This document shows positions 1 to 5,244 of a stretch of DNA of 5,244 nt, in pieces (the first letter of the stretch is position 1; each line of letters starts with the position of its first letter). The position numbers were made by a program, and so were the translations under genes. The stretch lies in NCBI GenBank assembly GCA_028724485.1, contig JAQYCY010000003.1:1-5244 (forward strand), given 5' to 3'. This stretch comes from CAG-917 sp028724485. GTDB lineage: Bacteria; Bacillota; Clostridia; Christensenellales; CAG-917. The notes beneath the pieces are model-generated. The model did no database searches, was not told where the DNA came from, and was given only the letters and a program-made list of their open reading frames with translations.

Positions 1-1791
1 ATCGAAAACGCAATAATCGGCAACGAAGTCAGAATTATGAAAAGCGTGCTTAAAGACTGCCGTATCGGAAACAAAACCACCGTCGGTCCATTTGCCAACG
101 TGCATACGGGAAGCGTCATCGAACGCCAATGCCGTATCGGAAACTTTGTCGAAATTAAAAACGCCACAATCGGTGTAAGCACGAAAATGGCGCACCTTGC
201 CTACATCGGTGACGTCGACATCGGCAATCAATGCAATATCGGTTGCGGCTCTATATTCGTCAATTACGACGGAAAGAACAAGCACCGCAGTTCGGTCGGC
301 GACAGCGTATTTATCGGCTCGAACAGCAACATCATCGCTCCCGTTAAAATCGAAGACAACGCCTATATCGCGGCAGGCACGACCGTCACCATCGACCTTC
401 CTAAAAACAGTATGTGCATAGGTCGTAACCGCGAAACGGTCAAAGAAAACCGCAGCAAATTTCATAAAAACGTTTTCGATAAAAAGTATTTCGGCACGGA
501 CGGTATACGCGGCGTATACGGCGAAGACCTTACCGACGAGCTCGCCTATATGACGGGCAATTATCTCGGCTACTCGGCAAGCGGCGGTAGCGTCGTTGTC
601 GGCAGAGATACGAGAATCAGCGGCGAAGCCCTTTCAAAGGCTATAATAAAAGGCATCACCGACGCAGGAGCAAACGTCGTGGATCTCGGCGTCGTTTCAA
701 CCCCTGCCGTAGCGTTTGTCACAACGCACGTCGGAGCAAACTACGGCGTCGTTTTAAGCGCGTCGCACAACCCTGCCAAGTATAACGGCATCAAGATTTT
801 CAACTATGACGGAAGAAAACTCACTTCCATAGAGGAAGTCGAAATCGAAACCCACATTTCAAACAACACTCCTATTATAAAGGAAGAAAAGGGTGAAGTC
901 GTCGACGGCAAAAAGCACATGCAATGCTATCACGACGACCTTAAAAAACTTATCGGAAACCTTAAAGGACTTAAAGTCGTTCTCGATTGCAGCAACGGCG
1001 CGCTTTCAAAAGTTGCCCCTGCTTTTTTCAAGGAACTCGGCGCAGAAGTGTTTTCGTATAACGACACGGGCGACGGTAGCAAGATAAACGAAAATTGCGG
1101 CGCTCTTCACCCTGAATTCTGCGCGGCAAAAGTTCTCGAACACGGCGCAAACGTAGGCTTTTCTTACGACGGCGATGCCGACAGACTTATAGCAATCAAC
1201 GGCAGAGGTAAAACCGTTGACGGCGACAGCATCATTTATATGATTGCCAAACGCTTAAAGCAACAAGAAAGACTTAACGGCAACGAAGTAGTCGGCACGG
1301 TTATGACCAATATGGGCGTCGAACAAAGCCTTAAAAAGCTCGGCATAAAACTTACGAGAACGGACGTAGGCGACCACAACGTTATGGAAGAAATGCTCAG
1401 AAAAGACCTTTTGGTCGGCGGCGAGCAATCGGGACATATCATACTTAGAGAATTTTCAAACACGGGCGACGGACTTTTGGCGAGCCTTTATCTTTGCAAA
1501 CTTATGGAAGAAACGGGTAAGCCGCTTGAAAAGCTCGACGACAGCTCACACTATCCGCAGGTTATGGTAAACCTCGAAACCAAAAAGAAAAAGGAAATCA
1601 TGGCAGACCCTATCGTCAAAGAGTTTACCGATGCATTGGCAATCGAACTTGAAGACAAAGGACGTGTCCTTTTAAGAGCAAGCGGAACCGAACCTAAAAT
1701 CAGAATTATGGCAGAATGTAGCAAAGCAAGCCTTGCCAAAGAAATGGTCCAAAAAATGAAATCTTTCATTGAAGACAATTTCGAAATGTAA
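1..1791 (+). CDS. glmU-glmM fusion: GlmU acetyltransferase domain fused to complete phosphoglucosamine mutase GlmM (5'-partial)
   Basis: The frame is open from base 1 and its hexapeptide repeats are already running there, so the true start lies upstream. The ATG at 37 sits inside the beta-helix and has no ribosome binding site. Residues are numbered from base 1. Residues 1 to about 142 align without gaps to E. coli GlmU from about residue 299 (from my memory of that sequence). They keep the acetyltransferase residues K53, H65 (catalytic base), Y68, N79, N88, K94, S107, A125 and R142 (E. coli K351, H363, Y366, N377, N386, K392, S405, A423, R440); R333 is replaced by H35. After a charged linker of about 18 residues, residues 161-596 form a full-length GlmM: FGTDGIRG at 164-171, phosphoserine S255 in SASHNP, metal loop DGDADR at 390-395, sugar loop GGEQSG at 473-478, phosphate loop RASGTE at 559-564. 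GlmM converts GlcN-6-P to GlcN-1-P, which the GlmU domain acetylates. Both are cytoplasmic. The uridylyltransferase domain would lie upstream and is not seen. Confidence 0.93.
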   Translation: MENAIIGNEVRIMKSVLKDCRIGNKTTVGPFANVHTGSVIERQCRIGNFVEIKNATIGVSTKMAHLAYIGDVDIGNQCNIGCGSIFVNYDGKNKHRSSVGDSVFIGSNSNIIAPVKIEDNAYIAAGTTVTIDLPKNSMCIGRNRETVKENRSKFHKNVFDKKYFGTDGIRGVYGEDLTDELAYMTGNYLGYSASGGSVVVGRDTRISGEALSKAIIKGITDAGANVVDLGVVSTPAVAFVTTHVGANYGVVLSASHNPAKYNGIKIFNYDGRKLTSIEEVEIETHISNNTPIIKEEKGEVVDGKKHMQCYHDDLKKLIGNLKGLKVVLDCSNGALSKVAPAFFKELGAEVFSYNDTGDGSKINENCGALHPEFCAAKVLEHGANVGFSYDGDADRLIAINGRGKTVDGDSIIYMIAKRLKQQERLNGNEVVGTVMTNMGVEQSLKKLGIKLTRTDVGDHNVMEEMLRKDLLVGGEQSGHIILREFSNTGDGLLASLYLCKLMEETGKPLEKLDDSSHYPQVMVNLETKKKKEIMADPIVKEFTDALAIELEDKGRVLLRASGTEPKIRIMAECSKASLAKEMVQKMKSFIEDNFEM

Positions 1792-1792
1792 T

Positions 1793-1811
1793 GCGTTTCA
1801 ATACAAAACGC
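1793..1811 (+). other. Small hairpin just after the fusion gene stop codon
   Basis: GCGTTT at 1793-1798 pairs with AAACGC at 1806-1811 around a 7-base loop. It starts two bases after the stop codon. No T-tract follows, so it is not a terminator by itself. It might protect the 3' end or mean nothing. Confidence 0.25.
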
Positions 1812-1841
1812 GCTATTTAAAAAAATTAAAAACATACAAAC

Positions 1842-1873
1842 AAAAAGGTATAAGCATTTGCTTATACCTTTTT
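1842..1873. terminator. Bidirectional Rho-independent terminator between convergent genes
   Basis: A perfect 14-base-pair inverted repeat (1842-1855 with 1860-1873) encloses the 4-base loop ATTT. The stem begins with five A and ends with five T, so a T-tract follows the GC-containing core (GGTATAAGC) when read on either strand. It lies 50 bases after the stop of the GlmU-GlmM gene on the plus strand and about 130 bases past the stop of the minus-strand glycerophosphotransferase gene. It could therefore end both transcripts. I see no other convincing terminator in the 1792-2005 gap. Confidence 0.85.
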
Positions 1874-2005
1874 AATTTGTAATCACCGTTTTTATGACTT
1901 AAATAATTTACAGTGTCTTACTTAAATGCCGTAAAACGCTTTATAAACTATTTTATATAGATATCCGGTGTTATCGCAATATCTGCTTATTCAATCAACC
2001 GACGA

Positions 2006-3241
2006 TTAAATTTTGACTTTGAACACTCTAAGCAAGAACTTGCAAATATCGTCCGTGTAATTCGCATTCTGATTTTCCTGAAAAACGTTCTTGACCAAAT
2101 CGTATCTGCTTTTGTCGATGACGTTTGCCGCCGCTTGCTCCATTCCCGTGATTAATTCTTGCGGTGAACTGCAAGGTTTTGACGGGAACACCATATCCAT
2201 AGCACTAAACACAAAACCACGCGAGTCGGCATATTTTTCGGGGTCGAACAAATTGATTATAATAGGCTTGTCCGTCAATATATAATCATGCATTACTGAC
2301 GAATAATCCGAAATCAAACAATCGCTTTCCGCCAAAAGGTCATACAAAGTAAAATTGTAATTCTGTTCATACAATATTACGTTTTGCATCGGAAGAATCG
2401 TTTTCATATCTTGCAAAGGATGCAATTTCGCAATCACCAAGCAATCGTTGTCAACCAAAAACTTCTCTACGTCAGAGCAATCCGAATAGCCGAATATGGT
2501 CTTTCCGTCCAAAGCGCCCTTATAATCTCTATAAGTCGGCGCATAAACAAAAATCTTTTTAAACGTCTTATTCGTTTTGGAAAATATCCACTCGTTTATC
2601 TGCTTCTTCTTGTTTTCGTCTATAACTAGCATATTGTCGTTTCTCGGAAAACCGAACGGAGCGTCCAAAAACTTGTTCAGGTCAATGCCGAATATCGCAG
2701 AGTGAACTTCGGCGGTAAATATCGAAGTGTCGATATAATAATCCACAACGTTAAAATCATCGCTTTTGTTCCTTTGAGCTTTTTTAAAAGGCGTGGAATA
2801 ATTCAAATTGATATGCTTTTGACTTCTGCATTTTTCAAAGAAGTGAACGTGCAAACTATCCGATATCCAATATTTACATGAATAACGTATAATCAAGTTT
2901 TTAATCAATCGACAAATCGATATTTTAGAACTCTCTCTTATTCTATGTGACAAAATAGGTTTTATAGTCAATTTGCCCTTCTTAAAGTTTTTAATATGCG
3001 ATTTTATTTCATCTATCCTTTCTTGCGAAAAACATTCCAAATATATAGTTAAATTGCAATCGTAATAATTGCGCATTAGCCTATTCACAACACAAAGTAC
3101 GTTATCCGCCGAATAGTTAATCAAATCGTAACAATCTTTCATTCCGTTTGTCAACGGCAAAGCGTAAACGCGTTTTCTGCTTTTAGGAATGATAAAATTG
3201 AGAGGTTTAAGTATTTTTCTGTTGATGTTAAATTTACCCAT
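2006..3241 (-). CDS. CDP-glycerol glycerophosphotransferase family protein (TagB/TagF-like), atypical active site
   Basis: This 411-residue protein carries the C-terminal signature of the glycerophosphotransferase family (Glyphos_transf), whose members move glycerol-phosphate from CDP-glycerol onto teichoic acid or capsule acceptors at the inner membrane face. Visible family motifs are GFPRND at 197-202, FVYAPTYRDY at 231-240, AKLHPL at 271-276, the SDYSS core at 311-315 followed by DKPIII, and RGFVFS at 341-346. Its length is close to TagB and it lacks the long N-terminal extension of TagF. The family normally has a WHGTPLK motif; here the matching segment at 147-153 reads NYSTPFK, so the conserved histidine is Tyr148. 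The histidine of the KxHP motif (H274) is kept. The ATG at 3241 is preceded by GAGG with an 8-base spacer. The gene follows the flippase gene on the same strand after 166 bases. Its 5' half is much more AT-rich than the neighbouring genes. The family call is strong; the donor, acceptor and activity are uncertain. Confidence 0.85.
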   Translation of the reverse strand: MGKFNINRKILKPLNFIIPKSRKRVYALPLTNGMKDCYDLINYSADNVLCVVNRLMRNYYDCNLTIYLECFSQERIDEIKSHIKNFKKGKLTIKPILSHRIRESSKISICRLIKNLIIRYSCKYWISDSLHVHFFEKCRSQKHINLNYSTPFKKAQRNKSDDFNVVDYYIDTSIFTAEVHSAIFGIDLNKFLDAPFGFPRNDNMLVIDENKKKQINEWIFSKTNKTFKKIFVYAPTYRDYKGALDGKTIFGYSDCSDVEKFLVDNDCLVIAKLHPLQDMKTILPMQNVILYEQNYNFTLYDLLAESDCLISDYSSVMHDYILTDKPIIINLFDPEKYADSRGFVFSAMDMVFPSKPCSSPQELITGMEQAAANVIDKSRYDLVKNVFQENQNANYTDDICKFLLRVFKVKI

Positions 3242-3249
3242 TTTCGTTT

Positions 3250-3253
3250 CCTC
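3250..3253 (-). promoter_or_regulatory. Ribosome binding site of the glycerophosphotransferase gene
   Basis: On the minus strand GAGG (within GAGGAAACG) stands 8 bases before the ATG at 3241. This supports that start and shows that the gene is translated independently of the flippase gene upstream. Confidence 0.7.
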
Positions 3254-3270
3254 GTTTTATGAAACGTATT

Positions 3271-3324
3271 TATCGATTTGTTCGTCTAAACCTTTATATC
3301 GCTTCGACTAATAATAAATCGATA
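3271..3324 (-). repeat. 9-bp inverted repeat in the leader of the glycerophosphotransferase gene
   Basis: TATCGATTT at 3271-3279 is matched by its exact reverse complement at 3316-3324, with 36 bases between. A second 6-base pair (ATATCG at 3296-3301 with CGATAT at 3320-3325) overlaps the right arm, so the two pairings would compete. The element lies in the 166-base AT-rich gap between the flippase stop and the next start. It could be a 5' leader structure or a binding site, or chance in AT-rich DNA. No T-tract follows on either strand, so it is not a standard terminator. Confidence 0.3.
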
Positions 3325-3407
3325 TGCCGCCACTATCTTCGCTAAGCTACATATGTGCAAGTTAATTTCTCAACTATCAAAAGTTAAGTCTGTAAAATCA
3401 GCAAAAT

Positions 3408-5024
3408 CTAATCTTCTTTATGTTCTTTTGCTTGCTTGCCGTCACTTTCGTCATCGCTTATGTCTGCGACTTCAATACCACCCGTATCGGCAATGTCGGC
3501 ATTACTCTCACGGGCTTCCGTTTTCTCTTCGTTTTCCGTCGTTTTTACGTCTATCTCGTCGGCTTTGTCCGACTCGCTCTCGTTTGCTTTTTCGGCGTCT
3601 TTCATCGCCTTTTTCGCTTTTTTATCTTTAATTTTTTGCATTAGAATTTTGATTTCGTTTTTAAACAGCAAAATTCCGAGTCCGATGACCACCACTATCG
3701 CTATTATCAAATAGTACCATTTTAAGTACAAGAACATAAACGATATTCCTGCATAAATAGGAACAAACGCCAAGAAATACCAATATCTGACTTTTAAATT
3801 TATACACTTTTTTAAAGCTATAAATCTAAACACCAAATTCACAAAGAATCCGACCAAGAAACCGATGTTTGCAGCCTGCACTCCGACTCCTGCATAAATA
3901 AGCCCTACGACAAGTCCGGCATTAACCAAGGTGCCGATAACGGTCGAAACAAAAACCATATTTGTCTTTTTGATACCGCCAAAAATACTACCGACAAACG
4001 AGCTGACAATAGAAACTATTGCACCGCCCATTGCAAGCGGAATAAGATAAATAGACGTCGAATAGCTTGCGTCTATAAACGAAGGGAAAATGGCAAGCAA
4101 TATTTTGATTGCAGGAAGCATTAAAGCAAGCCCTACCATTACTACCCTTATAAGCAAGTCAAGTGCTTTTGTATAATATTCGCCCGTTTCTTTGGATAGT
4201 GAGTTATCTTTTGAATATGCAAGTTCCGTCCAAGCAAGTTGGAAACAAGTAGACAGAAGATAAACAGCCGACGTAAATTTGTTCGCTATCGCAAGATATC
4301 CGTTTGCCGCCGTTCCGAGCAAAAACGAAACTAAGACCTTATTTAACGACGTAAGTCCCCAATACGCAACCGAATTTACCGCAAGCGGCAGCGCATATTT
4401 GAACATTTCTTTTAAAAGAGGCTTATCAAAATACTGTTTTTTCAGGCTCTTGTAAGACTTGTTTTTTATTTCAAGCATAGCAAACTGCACGAAACAAGAA
4501 CAAATACTTGCTATGTACAGCGAGCTGTAATCCATTTTTGCGACCAATATCAAAAGCAAATTGAGCGAAACGCTGACAAGCGTCGCCACGACACCGGAAG
4601 CCGCATAGTAAACGTTGTTTCCGTATCCGCGGCAAATATAGCCCGAAATTTGCGCAAGCATACTGACCAAGCCGTAAGCAAGCAAATACCAAGGATATTC
4701 GACCGGCGCAGTCAATGCCGTTATCGAACCGCCTACGAAATAGACTATAAGGCACATAAAGAACATGCTCATTCCGACGCATATAGCTTTGCTCTTATTT
4801 TCTTTAAGGTCAAACATATAGCGGAGAATTACCGCGCCTATATCCATGAAAATCAGGCTTTGTAAAAACTGAACGATTGCCGTTGCGGCATCGTAATAAC
4901 CGAATGCCGTCGAATCGATATACTTTGTGTAAAGCGGTACAAGGAAAAACACCATCACTTTAGACAGTATATTTCCAACAAAGTATATTCCCGTCGATTT
5001 TACGATTTTTCTTATGTCGCTCAT
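3408..5024 (-). CDS. Wzx/PST-family polysaccharide flippase with charged C-terminal tail
   Basis: This 538-residue integral membrane protein has about 14 hydrophobic segments (near residues 11-31, 41-65, 80-103, 112-130, 139-162, 166-184, 208-236, 242-266, 286-313, 325-348, 355-378, 381-401, 414-433 and 437-454). It begins with the amphipathic start and first helix typical of O-antigen/teichoic-type repeat-unit exporters (RfbX/Wzx, MATE-like MOP superfamily). A characteristic middle segment around 222-249 ends in LGTAANGYLAIANKF. Such proteins move lipid-linked oligosaccharide units across the membrane. After the last helix, residues 455-480 hold 10 lysines in 26 residues and residues 481-538 hold 22 acidic residues in 58, giving a cytoplasmic, probably disordered tail that is unusual for the family. 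The ATG at 5024 lies 4 bases after the stop of the upstream LRR gene and has no clear ribosome binding site, so translation is probably coupled to that gene. The glycerophosphotransferase gene follows downstream. The transported glycan cannot be told from sequence. Confidence 0.9.
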   Translation of the reverse strand: MSDIRKIVKSTGIYFVGNILSKVMVFFLVPLYTKYIDSTAFGYYDAATAIVQFLQSLIFMDIGAVILRYMFDLKENKSKAICVGMSMFFMCLIVYFVGGSITALTAPVEYPWYLLAYGLVSMLAQISGYICRGYGNNVYYAASGVVATLVSVSLNLLLILVAKMDYSSLYIASICSCFVQFAMLEIKNKSYKSLKKQYFDKPLLKEMFKYALPLAVNSVAYWGLTSLNKVLVSFLLGTAANGYLAIANKFTSAVYLLSTCFQLAWTELAYSKDNSLSKETGEYYTKALDLLIRVVMVGLALMLPAIKILLAIFPSFIDASYSTSIYLIPLAMGGAIVSIVSSFVGSIFGGIKKTNMVFVSTVIGTLVNAGLVVGLIYAGVGVQAANIGFLVGFFVNLVFRFIALKKCINLKVRYWYFLAFVPIYAGISFMFLYLKWYYLIIAIVVVIGLGILLFKNEIKILMQKIKDKKAKKAMKDAEKANESESDKADEIDVKTTENEEKTEARESNADIADTGGIEVADISDDESDGKQAKEHKED

Positions 5025-5028
5025 TTTA

Positions 5029-5244
5029 TTAGTTTTCGATATCTATTTGGTTTCCCTTATATCCCCATTCAATATTTAAGCCACTGACAGCCGCCCATTC
5101 AATCGGTTTCTCGGCTTCGGCGTAAATTGTAAGGCTTGGGCAGTTATTAAACGCACCATCGCCTATATTCGTAATGCTTTTAGGAAGAACTATTTTTTCC
5201 AATGCCTCACAATCTGAAAATGTTTCTTCTCCGATTTCCGTCAC
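5029..5244 (-). CDS. C-terminal end of a BspA-like leucine-rich-repeat (LRR_5) protein (5'-partial)
   Basis: The last 72 codons including the stop are visible; the frame is open to the window edge, so the start lies outside. The codon at the edge is GTG and is read here as an internal valine. Two 23-residue LRR_5 repeats are visible, with the pattern (V/I)T-x-IG-x(3)-F-x(2)-C-x(2)-L. A short tryptophan-containing closing segment follows and ends in IEWGYKGN, a style of ending I recall from Clostridia LRR_5 proteins. These proteins are usually secreted or surface-exposed and involved in adhesion. No sortase motif or membrane anchor is present at this C-terminus, so any export signal or anchor must be N-terminal. 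The stop is 4 bases before the flippase start, which suggests one transcript. The family is clear; the role of this member is unknown. Confidence 0.8.
   Translation of the reverse strand: MTEIGEETFSDCEALEKIVLPKSITNIGDGAFNNCPSLTIYAEAEKPIEWAAVSGLNIEWGYKGNQIDIEN
5107..5244 (-). repeat. Two tandem 23-residue LRR_5 protein repeats
   Basis: Bases 5244-5176 and 5175-5107 encode successive 23-residue units sharing T-x-IG, F-x(2)-C and L at identical spacing. More units are expected beyond the window edge. The second unit runs into the closing segment (TIYAEAEK), which is typical of the last repeat in such proteins. Confidence 0.75.

Noticed and set aside
37..39. ATG as the start of the GlmU-GlmM protein
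   Set aside because: Hexapeptide repeats continue upstream to base 1 in the same open frame, the residue matches the middle of GlmU (about E. coli 311), and no ribosome binding site precedes it.
1551..1835. Minus-strand open frame of 94 codons across the end of the GlmM domain
   Set aside because: It lies antisense to a well-supported conserved coding region, resembles no family I know, and has no supporting signals.
1959..1984. AGATAT/ATATCT inverted repeat as a terminator for the minus-strand operon
   Set aside because: It has only 6 AT-rich base pairs with a 14-base loop and no T-tract on the minus strand. The hairpin at 1842-1873 is far stronger.
3354..3380. Promoter for the glycerophosphotransferase gene (TTGATA-like -35 at 3375-3380 on the minus strand)
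   Set aside because: No acceptable -10 box lies 16-18 bases downstream; other TATAAA-like matches in this gap lack a partnering -35. An internal promoter is possible but not supported.
3353..3714. Plus-strand open frames opposite the flippase tail and last helices
   Set aside because: Their composition (Phe/Arg/Ser-rich) is what the reverse complement of the Lys/Glu/Asp-rich tail would give. They overlap the flippase gene and show no recognisable domain.
4471..4865. Antisense and alternate-frame open frames inside the flippase gene
   Set aside because: They fall wholly within the membrane-protein frame, which has convincing helices and family features; these look like shadows.

Overview
The window looks like a chromosomal piece of a low-to-moderate GC Firmicutes-type bacterium, most likely an uncultured gut Clostridia lineage. 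This is inferred from the Gram-positive-like GlmM motifs (GGEQSGH), a TagB/TagF-family glycerophosphotransferase, a BspA-type leucine-rich-repeat protein end, and AT-rich intergenic DNA. The taxonomy is an inference, as there is no rRNA or other marker in the window. It holds four protein-coding genes, two of them cut by the window edges, and one clear intrinsic terminator. I see no tRNA, rRNA, CRISPR array, insertion sequence or phage gene.

Left part, bases 1-1791, plus strand: a single open frame, cut at its 5' end, carries the left-handed beta-helix acetyltransferase domain of GlmU followed directly by a complete phosphoglucosamine mutase, GlmM. These enzymes catalyse consecutive steps from glucosamine-6-phosphate toward UDP-GlcNAc and are normally separate proteins. 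If the usual uridylyltransferase domain lies upstream, one polypeptide would carry all three last steps of the pathway. This fusion is the most notable thing in the window.

Middle, 1792-2005: a convergent intergenic region with a strong A-tract/stem/T-tract hairpin that can stop transcription from both sides.

Right part, minus strand, in transcription order: the C-terminal end of an LRR_5 (BspA-like) protein (5244-5029), a 538-residue Wzx/PST-type polysaccharide flippase with an unusual charged C-terminal tail (5024-3408), a 166-base AT-rich leader, and a 411-residue CDP-glycerol glycerophosphotransferase-family protein (3241-2006). The last one lacks the usual HGTP histidine and has a very AT-rich 5' half. 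Together these suggest a surface-polymer (teichoic-acid-like or glycerol-phosphate-decorated glycan) export and modification locus. It faces the gene that makes UDP-GlcNAc, the amino-sugar precursor for peptidoglycan and such polymers.
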